Below, one piece after another: positions 18,258 to 25,996 of a DNA stretch of 64,000 bases. Location of the stretch: contig CAMLLD010000012.1 of assembly GCA_946480785.1 (NCBI GenBank), positions 1 through 64,000 of the forward strand. The letters run 5' to 3'. Both the position numbers and the translations under genes were made by a program. A model generated the notes under the pieces. The model was not told the origin of the DNA. It saw only the letters and a list, made by a program, of their open reading frames with translations, and did no database searches. Within the stretch, counting starts at the first letter, position 1. Every line of letters starts with the position of its first letter. This DNA comes from an uncultured Blastocatellia bacterium. Its GTDB lineage: Bacteria > Acidobacteriota > Blastocatellia > Pyrinomonadales > Pyrinomonadaceae.

Positions 18258-19730
18258 ATGTGGAAATTCGCGCGTCCGATCAGACACAAGATAGAAGAGA
18301 CTCGCTGGCCCTCGGCTGATGAAGCGGCGCGTTCGCGTTTGTTCAGTCCGATTCAAATCGGCCGGCTTGAGGCGCGTAGTCGCACGTGGGTGCCCGCGAT
18401 GGTGCCGTGGCGTGCGACTGAAGATGGTTTTGTGACGCAGCAGAACCTCGACTGGTATCGACGCTTTGCGGAAGGACGTCCGGGCGTGCTCGTTGTTGAG
18501 GCGACAGGCGTGCGCGATATTCCGAGTGGTCCATTGCTGCGCATCGGCGACGATCGTTTTATTCCCGGTTTGCGCAAGCTCGTTGAGACAGTGAAGGAAG
18601 CGAGTCACGGCGAGACGCTGCTGTTCATTCAGATCATCGACTTTCTCTCGGTGAAGCGGCGGCCGGAGCGCGCGAAATACCTGCAACGGTTTTTGGAAAT
18701 TAGGGATGCACATCGTGAGGCTTTGACGTCAGTGACTGGTCTAACGTCGTGGCGCAAGGCTGATGACGCGCGGGTTCGCGGCTTTCTCGAGAGCGCAGAG
18801 GATGCGTTGTTGGAGTCGGTGCTTTCGCCGCGCGAGCTTGAAGCGCTGAATTTCGGTTACCGCGAACGGGTTACCGACACGCACCTGGACCACATCGCGC
18901 GATTGCCGCTGGAATTGCCGAGCATCTTTGCCGCGGCTGCTGAACGCGCGCGTGTAGCGGGTTTTGATGGCGTCGAGTTGCACTACGCACACGCGTACAC
19001 GATGGCCGGATTTCTGAGCCGGCAAAATAATCGTGAGGATGGTTACGGTGGTTCGCGTGAGAATCGCGTGCGGCTGCCGCTCGAGGTGTTTCGTGCGGTG
19101 CGCGAGCGTGTTGGTGATGATTATGTTGTCGGCGTGCGTTTCCTCGCTGATGAAGTGATCGAAGGCGGCAGTCGTGTGGACGACGCGATTTACTACGCGC
19201 AGGAATTTGCTCGCGCGGGGTTTGATTTTCTGTCGCTGTCCAAAGGCGGCAAGTTTGAAGACGCGCAACAGCCGAAGGTGGGCCAGGCTGTTTATCCGTA
19301 CACGGGGCAGAGCGGCTATGAGTGTATGCCGACAGTTTTGTCCGATGAGACTGGGCCATTCGGGCGCAGTGTTCCGCTCGTCGCGGCGATCAAGCGCGCC
19401 GTAAACTCGGCCGGTTTTCACACGCCGATCGTTGCGACCGGTGGGATTTCAACCTTTGAACAAGCGGAAGAGATATTGCGCCTGGGCCAGGCTGACATCG
19501 TTGGCATGGCGCGGCAGGCGTTGGCCGATCCGGATTGGTTTGTGAAGGTGCGGGTTGGGCGCGGTGCAGAGGTGCGGCGCTGCACTTACACGAACTACTG
19601 CGAAGCGCTCGATCAGGCGCACCGGCCGGTGACGTGTAAACTTTGGGATCGCGTTGATTTGGACGAGCCGGGGATTGCTACAGTCGATGAGGGACGGCGA
19701 CGATTGGAGCCGCCGGCGTGGCGTCAATGA
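18258..19730 (+). CDS. Old yellow enzyme-type NADH:flavin oxidoreductase
   Basis: A 490-residue FMN-dependent reductase of the OYE family. It begins with a basic segment, then LFSPIQIGRLEARSRTWVPAMVPW; the active-site region is GVELHYAHAYTMAGFLSRQNNREDGYGGSRENR (H-x-x-H plus YGGS), followed by DFLSLSKGGKFE, FHTPIVATGGISTFEQAEEILRLGQADIVGMARQALADPDW. Cysteines near the C-terminus (RRCTYTNYCEA, VTCKLW) may bind a cluster or be structural. It is longer than a bare OYE (~370) owing to an insert around residues 120-220. Anthraniloyl-CoA monooxygenase has an OYE-like C-terminal half, so this may supply that function in trans. It converges on the FAD monooxygenase gene with a seven-base overlap. Confidence 0.87.
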   Translation: MWKFARPIRHKIEETRWPSADEAARSRLFSPIQIGRLEARSRTWVPAMVPWRATEDGFVTQQNLDWYRRFAEGRPGVLVVEATGVRDIPSGPLLRIGDDRFIPGLRKLVETVKEASHGETLLFIQIIDFLSVKRRPERAKYLQRFLEIRDAHREALTSVTGLTSWRKADDARVRGFLESAEDALLESVLSPRELEALNFGYRERVTDTHLDHIARLPLELPSIFAAAAERARVAGFDGVELHYAHAYTMAGFLSRQNNREDGYGGSRENRVRLPLEVFRAVRERVGDDYVVGVRFLADEVIEGGSRVDDAIYYAQEFARAGFDFLSLSKGGKFEDAQQPKVGQAVYPYTGQSGYECMPTVLSDETGPFGRSVPLVAAIKRAVNSAGFHTPIVATGGISTFEQAEEILRLGQADIVGMARQALADPDWFVKVRVGRGAEVRRCTYTNYCEALDQAHRPVTCKLWDRVDLDEPGIATVDEGRRRLEPPAWRQ

Positions 19731-20854
19731 TCTCTTGCGGCTTCGTAGGCTTCTATAAATCTCGGATCGCGCTTTTGCAGGTCTTCGTAGGTCACTCGAC
19801 CACTGCGCATCATCACGCTGAACGCCAACTCCATTGGGCTGAGGTGCGTGTAATTCCGCGCGTTCTCAAACCACAACATGCTGCCGAACGCGGCTGACTG
19901 GTACTCCTCGATCACCGGTTTGCGTTTCGCGGTGAAATCGGCGAGCGCCTCGCGCACGTTGCTCGTCTGTTGAAACGACTCCGCCAGCGCGATCGCATCC
20001 TCGATCGCGAGCTTCGTGCCCGAGCCGATCGAGAAGTGCGCTGTGTGTAGCGCGTCCCCGAGCAGCACGACGTTGTCGAAGAACCAGTTCTCGTTTTTGA
20101 CTAGCAGAAACTGAATCCATTTCGAGTTGTTCGACAAGAGTGGGTATCCGTGTAAATCCGTGGCAAAGACTTCGCCGAGGTAAGCGCGCGCTTCCGCATC
20201 AGACATCCACTCGAAGCCCGCGCTTTTCCACGTCTGCGGATCGCACTCCACGATGAACGTGCTCGTCTGCTTGTTGAACTTGTACGAGTGCGCCGCAAAC
20301 GTGCCCGCCGCATTTTCGCGAAACGTCAGCGTCAACCCATGAAATAACTGGTTCGTGCCGTACCAGATGTAACGGTGTGAACGGAGGTCGAGCCGTGGCT
20401 TGAGCTGTTCGAGATACTGCAAGCGCACCGTGCTGTTCACGCCATCAGCCGCAACCAACAGATCACACTCGCGGCGCAATGCATCAACGTCGTGAACCTC
20501 GGTCCGAAAACTGAGCTTCACGCCAAGCGCTTCCGCGCGGCGTTGCAAAATCTTGAGCAGTTGCAGCCGCGCGATTCCCGAAAAACTATTACCGTGAATC
20601 GAAATCTTCGCGTCGCGATGAACGACGTCGACGTTGTCCCACGCCTCAAACTGTTTCGTTATCTCCGCGTGCGACTCTTCATCCGCGGCGCGCAAATTCG
20701 CGAGCGTCTTCCCCGAAAACACGACACCCCAACCGAACGTATCGTCCGGTCCATTCCGCTCAAAAATCTGAATCTGGTGCTCAGGCCTGGCCTTCTTCAT
20801 CAGGATCGCAAAATACAACCCCGCCGGCCCCCCACCGATAATGTTGATGTTCAT
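19724..20854 (-). CDS. FAD monooxygenase, anthraniloyl-CoA monooxygenase N-half-like
   Basis: A 376-residue group A flavin monooxygenase starting MNINIIGGGPAGLYFAILMKK (dinucleotide-binding GxGxxG-type fold). The next motif, FERNGPDDTFGWGVVFSGKTLANL, and later GDALHTAHFSIGSGTKLAIEDAIAL are characteristic of the N-terminal half of 2-aminobenzoyl-CoA monooxygenase/reductase; the general family DG and GD boxes are present (VAADGVNS, LLGDALHTAH). The protein ends where the hydroxylase half of the fused enzyme would end, without the OYE-like half. A hairpin repeat lies just upstream of the start. I infer hydroxylation of anthraniloyl-CoA; a related aromatic-CoA substrate remains possible. Confidence 0.85.
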   Translation of the reverse strand: MNINIIGGGPAGLYFAILMKKARPEHQIQIFERNGPDDTFGWGVVFSGKTLANLRAADEESHAEITKQFEAWDNVDVVHRDAKISIHGNSFSGIARLQLLKILQRRAEALGVKLSFRTEVHDVDALRRECDLLVAADGVNSTVRLQYLEQLKPRLDLRSHRYIWYGTNQLFHGLTLTFRENAAGTFAAHSYKFNKQTSTFIVECDPQTWKSAGFEWMSDAEARAYLGEVFATDLHGYPLLSNNSKWIQFLLVKNENWFFDNVVLLGDALHTAHFSIGSGTKLAIEDAIALAESFQQTSNVREALADFTAKRKPVIEEYQSAAFGSMLWFENARNYTHLSPMELAFSVMMRSGRVTYEDLQKRDPRFIEAYEAARDH

Positions 20855-20872
20855 GTATGAGTCTCGAAAACC

Positions 20873-20922
20873 ATCCACAGATTACACAGATTGTTTTGAG
20901 CAAATCTGTGTAATCTGTGGAT
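20873..20922. repeat. Perfect 20-bp stem hairpin repeat (ACAGATTACACAGATT family)
   Basis: The arm at 20873-20892 (ATCCACAGATTACACAGATT) is exactly inverted at 20903-20922, with a ten-base loop. Related units occur at 10768-10797 and 28726-28745. It lies between the 86-residue gene and the FAD monooxygenase in the same transcription direction, so the transcript would carry a strong hairpin 19 bases upstream of the monooxygenase start codon. There is no long T-run, so it is not an ordinary terminator. Confidence 0.85.
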
Positions 20923-20950
20923 AAGTAACTGAAATCCGCGATGCCATCCC

Positions 20951-21211
20951 TCAGTAACCTTCCGCTTCGGGATCGAAGCCGTAGGCGCGGATTACGTCGG
21001 CGCGCGGCAGTACACGCGCGATGAAGCGTCGCCTGATCTCTGTGTCGTCCGCTAGCGGAAATCGATGATGCAGATCAGCAAGGATGAGATCGCGCAAGGC
21101 ATCAGTCAGGCCAAACGCAAGCGCCAGTTTTTGTGAAGGCGAAAGACGACGCAGCAATTCGAATTGCATACGTTGCGCGTCCGGTGATGTGTCCGGCGAG
21201 AGCGGCTTCAT
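20951..21211 (-). CDS. Small conserved-looking hypothetical protein
   Basis: An 86-residue protein rich in Leu, Arg and Asp, predicted mainly helical: SPDAQRMQFELLRRLSPSQKLALAFGLTDALRDLILADLHHRFPLADDTEIRRRFIARVLP. I have seen the pattern S-P-x-A-x-x-x-x-x-E-x-L-R-R-x-S-P-x-x-x-L in unnamed small proteins but cannot assign a function. It begins five bases after the acyl-CoA dehydrogenase stop codon and is surely in that operon. Confidence 0.7.
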   Translation of the reverse strand: MKPLSPDTSPDAQRMQFELLRRLSPSQKLALAFGLTDALRDLILADLHHRFPLADDTEIRRRFIARVLPRADVIRAYGFDPEAEGY

Positions 21212-21216
21212 CAGTT

Positions 21217-22365
21217 CTAACTCTGGCGAGTCTCCTTCAACAACTGACCGGCGATGACGAGCTTTTGGATTTCGGAGGTGCCTTCGTAGATGCGGAGGGC
21301 GCGGATGTCGCGATAGAGGCGTTCGACCACGCTGCCGCGCACGAGACCCGCGCCGCCGTGAATTTGCACCGCGCTGTCGATGATGCGCGACGCCGCTTCG
21401 GTCGCGAAGAGTTTCGCTTCGCTCGCCTCGCGAGTCACGCGTGCGTCAGGCATCGTGTCGCGAACGTGCGCCGCGCGATAGACCAGCAGGCGCGCAGCGT
21501 CGAGCTCCGTCACCATGTCGGCGAGTTTTTCCTGAACGAGTTGATGCTCGCAAAGCAAGCGGCCGAACTGTTTGCGTGTCGAAGCGTAACGAAGCGCTTC
21601 GTCGAGCGCGCGCCGCGCCATGCCGCACGCCGCCGCGCCGACACTCGCCCGAAATGTGTCGAGCGTCGCCATCGCCAAACGAAATCCGTCGCCTTCGTTT
21701 CCGACCATGTCTTCGGCCGGCACGCGGCAATCATTGAACGCGATCTCGCCGATCGGATGCGGCGCCATCAACGGCGTGCGTTCGACGATACTGAATCCCG
21801 GCATCTTCGCGCCGACAACGAATGCCGAAAGCGTTGCGCGCCCGTCTTCGCGCGCGCCGGTACGCGCGAACACAGTGTAGAAATCAGCGATGCCCGCGTT
21901 TGAAATAAATCGTTTGCGGCCGTTGATGACGTAGGTTTCACCATCTCGACGCGCCGTCGTCTGAATCGACGCAACGTCAGATCCCGCATCGGGCTCAGTC
22001 AACGCAAACGCCGCGATCGCTTTGCCGTTCGCCGCGCGCGCCAGCCAGAACTCGCGCACGTGATCGGGCGCGGCCTGCGCGATCGCAAACGTTCCGAGCC
22101 CCTGCATCACAAACGCCAGATCCGCGAGCGGAGAAGAATAGGAAAGCTCTTCGCGAATCAAACAGAGCGAACGAATGTCGATTCGTGACTCGGCAACCGC
22201 GTAACTCAACAGCCCCGCACTCGCCAGCAGACCGACAAAGTGTCGCGCCAAACCTTCAACGTCTTCTTCGACACCAGCGTGCGGCTCGATCTCGCGTGCC
22301 GCAAACTGGGCCACACTCTGCGCGAGATTGCGATGTTCGGGCGTGAAGAACGGAAGTTCGATCAT
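21217..22365 (-). CDS. Acyl-CoA dehydrogenase family protein
   Basis: A 382-residue FAD enzyme of normal length. It has FALTEPDAGSDVASIQTTA (FAD/substrate loop), NGRKRFISNAGIADFYTVFART, FRASVGAAACGMARRALDEAL, and near the C-terminus IHGGAGLVRGSVVERLYRDIRALRIYEGTSEIQKLVIAGQLL with the catalytic glutamate in YEGTSEIQ. It overlaps the hydratase gene by ATGA and so is translationally coupled to it. In this locus it would suit a beta-oxidation-like step after reduction of the aromatic CoA ring; the exact substrate is not visible. Confidence 0.92.
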   Translation of the reverse strand: MIELPFFTPEHRNLAQSVAQFAAREIEPHAGVEEDVEGLARHFVGLLASAGLLSYAVAESRIDIRSLCLIREELSYSSPLADLAFVMQGLGTFAIAQAAPDHVREFWLARAANGKAIAAFALTEPDAGSDVASIQTTARRDGETYVINGRKRFISNAGIADFYTVFARTGAREDGRATLSAFVVGAKMPGFSIVERTPLMAPHPIGEIAFNDCRVPAEDMVGNEGDGFRLAMATLDTFRASVGAAACGMARRALDEALRYASTRKQFGRLLCEHQLVQEKLADMVTELDAARLLVYRAAHVRDTMPDARVTREASEAKLFATEAASRIIDSAVQIHGGAGLVRGSVVERLYRDIRALRIYEGTSEIQKLVIAGQLLKETRQS

Positions 22366-23156
22366 TTGAATTTCGCTTCGCGCTTCGCCACAAACGCTTC
22401 GTAAGCTTCGCGATAATCGGGATGCTGCATGCAGATCGCCTGCGCCTGCGCTTCGCTCTCGAGCGCCGCTTCGAAGTCCATGTGAAACTCGCGATCAAGC
22501 ATCTCTTTCGTTTTGCCGAGCGCGAACGCTGGTCCACGTGCGAGCTTTTCGGCGAATTCGCGCGTCGCCGTCATCAACTCACTCGCGGGTACGACGCGAT
22601 TGTAGAGTCCGATTCGCTCCGCTTCGGCGGCGCTGACGAAGTCGCCCGTGTAAAGCATCTCAGTCGCTTTCGAGAGTCCGACGATGCGCGGCAACAAGTA
22701 CGATGCAGCCATGTCCGTACCGGCGAGACCGACCTTCACAAACAAAAACGCGATGCGCGCATCTTCACTCGCAATGCGCAGATCGGAAGCGAGCGCGATG
22801 CACGCGCCCGCGCCTGCGGTCGTGCCGTTCAAACTCGCAATCACCGGCTTCGGCAACGCGCGCATATTGCGAATGAGCTCGCAAGTCAAACGTGTAAATT
22901 CAAGCAGCCCTTCCATGTCGCGCTGGAACAGTTCGCCGATGATGTCGTGCACGTCGCCGCCGGAACAAAACGCGCGCCCCGCGCCGGTGATGACGACTAC
23001 GCGAACATCCGGCTCGTCGCGCAACGCTGCAAACGTGTCCGTCAGCTCGCGATAGACTTCAAACGTCAGCGCGTTCAAACGCTCGGGACGATTCAACGTG
23101 ATCGTCGCGATGCCTTGCGTGTCCTGCTCGTAAAGAAATGTCGCCGGTTGCTTCAT
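22362..23156 (-). CDS. Enoyl-CoA hydratase/isomerase family protein
   Basis: A 264-residue crotonase-fold protein: ATITLNRPERLNALTFEVYRELTDTF, VVVITGAGRAFCSGGDVHDI (first oxyanion strand), IASLNGTTAGAGACIALASDLRIAS (second oxyanion glycine) and a C-terminal FVAKREAKFK. The usual hydratase segment F-x-x-PE-x-x-x-G reads FLFVKVGLAG, so the first catalytic Glu appears to be missing, while Asp is present in AGTDMAASYL. This suggests an isomerase, hydrolase or ring-cleaving crotonase rather than a classic hydratase. It is coupled by four-base overlaps to RidA upstream and the dehydrogenase downstream. Confidence 0.87.
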   Translation of the reverse strand: MKQPATFLYEQDTQGIATITLNRPERLNALTFEVYRELTDTFAALRDEPDVRVVVITGAGRAFCSGGDVHDIIGELFQRDMEGLLEFTRLTCELIRNMRALPKPVIASLNGTTAGAGACIALASDLRIASEDARIAFLFVKVGLAGTDMAASYLLPRIVGLSKATEMLYTGDFVSAAEAERIGLYNRVVPASELMTATREFAEKLARGPAFALGKTKEMLDREFHMDFEAALESEAQAQAICMQHPDYREAYEAFVAKREAKFK

Positions 23157-23557
23157 GCGGGTATGAGTGCGGTTCCTTCGATTTCAACTCTGGCGGCGTC
23201 GTCCAACAACTCCGATACCTGCACCAGAACCATTGCCGGAAAATGTTTACCCATGTGCTTGCGGTAACGCTCGCCCACTTCGCGCGTTCGTTCGCGATAC
23301 TGCCACTTTTTGGTCACGTAGATCACGAGGCGCACTATGTGCTCGGGTTGTCCACCCGCGGCTCGGACGACGGTCAACACATTCGCCAGCGCGCGATCAA
23401 ACTGCTCGACAAAATCTTCGCTCACGATCTGTTGTTTTTCATTCCACGCGATCTGCCCGGAGATGAAGAGGAGTTTACCGTTCGCGTCGGCGAGCAGGCC
23501 ATGGCTGTAACCGCTCGGCGCGCCGAGTGATTCTGGATTAATCAGCGTAACTGGCAT
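23153..23557 (-). CDS. RidA family enamine/imine deaminase
   Basis: A 134-residue member of the YjgF/YER057c/UK114 family, a trimeric cytoplasmic enzyme that hydrolyses reactive enamines and imines. It has LLFISGQIAWN, FDRALANVLTVVRAAGGQPEHIVRLVIYVTKK and the C-terminal AARVEIEGTALIP with the catalytic arginine in RVEIE. It starts nine bases after the TlpA-like gene stop and overlaps the crotonase gene by ATGA. A ring-reduced product of anthraniloyl-CoA carries an enamine, so a dedicated RidA is chemically sensible here; this role is an inference. Confidence 0.9.
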   Translation of the reverse strand: MPVTLINPESLGAPSGYSHGLLADANGKLLFISGQIAWNEKQQIVSEDFVEQFDRALANVLTVVRAAGGQPEHIVRLVIYVTKKWQYRERTREVGERYRKHMGKHFPAMVLVQVSELLDDAARVEIEGTALIPA

Positions 23558-23566
23558 GCGGACAGT

Positions 23567-24085
23567 TTACAGTAGTTTGTCCAGGCGGGAAGCGAGTTGT
23601 GCGGTGAGATTTCCGTTGGGGTCGAGTCCGCCGATGGGCGCGCCCGACACGTTGCCTTCTTTGTCGAGAATCACGATCGACGGCAACTGATCGACGCCAA
23701 AGCGCTTCGACACGACGCCGTCGGGATCGCGCAGCACAGTGACTTTCAATCCGTACTTGTTAGAGAACGCACGCAGTTGTTCGTCGCTCGCGTAGTTCTT
23801 CGACTTGGTATTGTCTGACTCGGTGCTGACCCAGTAAACGACGAGTCCGCGGTCGGAGTATTCATCGGCGAGTTTTCTCACGCCCTGAAGTTGGGTGCGC
23901 GACAGCGGCAGCCACGAAGCGCCGAACGCGAGTACGACCACTTCACCGTGCAAACTGTTGGCGGTGACCGTCTGGCCGTCGATCGATTTCAGCGAGAAGT
24001 CTACCGGCTGTTGCGCGAAACCGACGCAAGCCGCGAGTAACATGATGACGCCGCCGAGGACCATTTTCCGAATGTTCAGAACCAT
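23567..24085 (-). CDS. TlpA/AhpC-fold secreted protein lacking catalytic cysteines
   Basis: A 172-residue exported protein with signal peptide MVLGGVIMLLAACVGFAQ (one Cys at AAC could be a lipobox-like site) and GGAGA before the ATG. The fold is thioredoxin-like of the TlpA/ResA type: VDFSLKSIDGQTVTANSLHGEVVVLAFGASWLPLSRTQL, then RGLVVYWVSTESD and FGVDQLPSIVILDKEGNV with the cis-Pro. Where redox-active members have W-C-P-P-C this one has W-L-P-L-S at about residues 57-61, so no thiol-disulfide exchange is possible. It lies directly upstream of ridA on the same strand. Confidence 0.85.
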   Translation of the reverse strand: MVLNIRKMVLGGVIMLLAACVGFAQQPVDFSLKSIDGQTVTANSLHGEVVVLAFGASWLPLSRTQLQGVRKLADEYSDRGLVVYWVSTESDNTKSKNYASDEQLRAFSNKYGLKVTVLRDPDGVVSKRFGVDQLPSIVILDKEGNVSGAPIGGLDPNGNLTAQLASRLDKLL

Positions 24086-24163
24086 CTCTTCTCCTTTGCC
24101 GAAAGCGCCGAAAAGGCGTTTCGGACTGGTGTGTTGGATGAGTCCACCCGGCCAATCGTTGGT

Positions 24164-24784
24164 CTATTTGCGCGGCGGGTCGGGCGGAGGTTCGCCGAAA
24201 ACCTCCTGGTAAAGTGCGGAATAATCATCCCACGTATCCATGTCGCGGGCAACGTAAGGCGACTCGACGGGGACGCGTTTGAGCTCGTCGCGATGAGCGT
24301 CGAAGAGGGCGCGCAGGCCGCGGTTTGGATCGAGGTTTTGTAGCTCAGCGCGGTAGCGGAGATCGACGAGCACCGGATGGCCGCCGCGGTTCTGCCACGT
24401 TGGAATCACTAACGAAGCGCCGTTGCGCCAGGCTTCTATTAGTGTTGAGACGACTGTTGGTGGTACAGCCGGATGATCGGCGAGCGCGATCAGCGTTGCG
24501 TTCGCCGTTTGTGGAAGTTCACGAACGCCGATAGCCACAGACACGTTCATCTCACTCGTTGGGTCAGAGTTTACAGCGCAGACGACGTTGAGATGACTAA
24601 TCCGCGTTCGAACCTCTTCCGCTCGATGGCCTAACACGACCACGATCGTTTCCACGCCGCCTTGCCGCAGATAATCAATGCACGACTCAATGACGGTTTG
24701 TTTGCCGAAGGGAAGTAGCGGTTTGAAAGCGCCCATCCGTTGGGAACGGCCGGCGGCGAGAATTACTGCTGCTACATGGTCCAA
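24164..24784 (-). CDS. MocA-like molybdenum cofactor cytidylyltransferase
   Basis: A 206-residue nucleotidyltransferase: VAAVILAAGRSQRMGAFKPLLPFGKQTVIE is the NTP-binding signature (L-A-A-G-x-S-x-R-M-G), and ALADHPAVPPTVVSTLIEAW holds the metal-binding aspartate. Such proteins link CTP to molybdopterin for enzymes of the xanthine oxidase family. The TTG at 24784, five bases after the FAD subunit stop, is a plausible start; a longer frame overlapping that gene also exists. Location beside the three molybdoenzyme subunits supports a maturation role. Confidence 0.82.
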   Translation of the reverse strand: MDHVAAVILAAGRSQRMGAFKPLLPFGKQTVIESCIDYLRQGGVETIVVVLGHRAEEVRTRISHLNVVCAVNSDPTSEMNVSVAIGVRELPQTANATLIALADHPAVPPTVVSTLIEAWRNGASLVIPTWQNRGGHPVLVDLRYRAELQNLDPNRGLRALFDAHRDELKRVPVESPYVARDMDTWDDYSALYQEVFGEPPPDPPRK

Positions 24785-24789
24785 AGTGA

Positions 24790-25770
24790 TTAACTTTGCA
24801 GATCTTTCAAGGCGCGCAACGTGTACTGCCGGGCCATCTGCTTGCGCCACTGATAGACGAAGTCGGTGTTGTCGAGTGGGCGGGCTTTGACGTAAGCGGC
24901 TTCGGCGGCGGCGGCAATTTGGTCATCGATTAGTGGTCCACCGATGAGTGCGCAAGCGGCTTCTTTGATCTCGACCGGAGCAGGCGCGATGCCGCCGAGC
25001 ACGACCTTCGCATCCTGGACCATGTCTCGATCGAGGTTTATCCACGCCGCCACGCCGAGAACGGGAAAATCAAATGCGCCGCGCCGCCGCAGTTTTTGAT
25101 ACGACGCGCGCCAACCGTTCGTCGGTGGCAGTTGAATATCGACGAGGAGTTCGTCAGGACGTTTGTGTAAATAATCGATGCCGTCGTCGTTGTAGAAGCC
25201 GGCGGCGTCGATGACGCGTTCGCCGAGTGTGGAAGCGAGACGGAATTTCGCGCCGATCGCGACCATTACCGGAACAAGATCCGAAGACTGCACGGCCCAG
25301 CATTTCGCACTGCCAGGCGCGACCCAACAAACGTCGCCGTCTTTCTTGAGACAGAAGTTGATCCCGCGGCGCCACTCGTAATTCTGATCGTAGTAATTGC
25401 AGCGCGTGTCGAGCAGCAGATTGCCGCCGATCGTGCCCATGTTGCGCAAGATCGGTGTCGAGATGGTGCGCGCGGCCTTAGCGACAACGGGATAATCGCG
25501 ATTGATGATCGGATGTTCGCAGATGTCGGTGAGTGTGACTGACGCGCCGATGCGCACGCCCTGCGCGCCGTCGCCGGTGATTTGATTCAACTCAGCGAGA
25601 CGCATGACCGAGATAACTGTCTTCGGCATCTGCTGCCGCCGCTTCATATTCGGATACAGATCGGTGCCGCCCGCGACGAACTGTCCCTCCGGCCCAGCCG
25701 CCCCCATAATCCTCACCGCCTCCGCGATCGTCTGCGGGACGTGATATTCAAATTTCGGCAACCGCATCAT
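24790..25770 (-). CDS. hcrB: Molybdoenzyme FAD subunit, 4-hydroxybenzoyl-CoA reductase beta-like
   Basis: A 326-residue FAD-binding subunit of the xanthine dehydrogenase family (FVAGGTDLYPNMKRRQ and NMGTIGGNLLLDTRC are the FAD loops). Unlike ordinary FAD subunits it has an extra loop with four cysteines at 124, 140, 148 and 157 (spacing C-x15-C-x7-C-x8-C). As I recall, this is the spacing of the [4Fe-4S] ligands in the beta subunit of 4-hydroxybenzoyl-CoA reductase from Thauera aromatica. That cluster adds an electron-transfer step and marks CoA-ester reductases. It lies downstream of the toxin-antitoxin pair and upstream of mocA. Symbol is by homology only; substrate not proven. Confidence 0.85.
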   Translation of the reverse strand: MMRLPKFEYHVPQTIAEAVRIMGAAGPEGQFVAGGTDLYPNMKRRQQMPKTVISVMRLAELNQITGDGAQGVRIGASVTLTDICEHPIINRDYPVVAKAARTISTPILRNMGTIGGNLLLDTRCNYYDQNYEWRRGINFCLKKDGDVCWVAPGSAKCWAVQSSDLVPVMVAIGAKFRLASTLGERVIDAAGFYNDDGIDYLHKRPDELLVDIQLPPTNGWRASYQKLRRRGAFDFPVLGVAAWINLDRDMVQDAKVVLGGIAPAPVEIKEAACALIGGPLIDDQIAAAAEAAYVKARPLDNTDFVYQWRKQMARQYTLRALKDLQS

Positions 25771-25777
25771 AAGCGTT

Positions 25778-25996
25778 TCAAGCTCTCTTCTCTTTCTTCG
25801 GTTTTATCTCGGGATGGCGCGCAATAAAACCGCCGCGTTTCATCTTGTAGCGACCGGGTTTGAGAATCGCGTCTTCATCGATGCCGGCGGCAACATCGCG
25901 CTTATAGTCTTCCTCTGAAATCTCAATGGTGACGTTTTCACCGTCATCTTCAATTACGGAGAAGACTAGCGGTCTAGGAAATTCTTTCTTGCTCAT
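25778..25996 (-). CDS. Putative antitoxin partner of BrnT-like toxin
   Basis: A 72-residue protein, acidic in its first half (SVIEDDGENVTIEISEEDYKRDVAAGIDEDA) and basic in its second (GRYKMKRGGFIARHPEIKPKKEKRA). It starts inside the toxin gene (23-base overlap) and ends seven bases before the hcrB-like start. Position and size fit a type II antitoxin, and toxin-first order is normal for BrnTA. I do not recognise a ribbon-helix-helix motif of classic BrnA, so the family is unassigned. Confidence 0.65.
   Translation of the reverse strand: MSKKEFPRPLVFSVIEDDGENVTIEISEEDYKRDVAAGIDEDAILKPGRYKMKRGGFIARHPEIKPKKEKRA

Noticed and set aside
20143..20166. Further copy of the CACAGAT repeat (GGTATCCGTGTAAATCCGTGG) inside the FAD monooxygenase
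   Set aside because: It encodes HGYPLL-type residues that fit the protein family at that place; similarity to the repeat is probably chance.
20873..20922. Rho-independent terminator
   Set aside because: The stem is strong but no T-run follows in either direction, and it is in the middle of a co-directional gene run.
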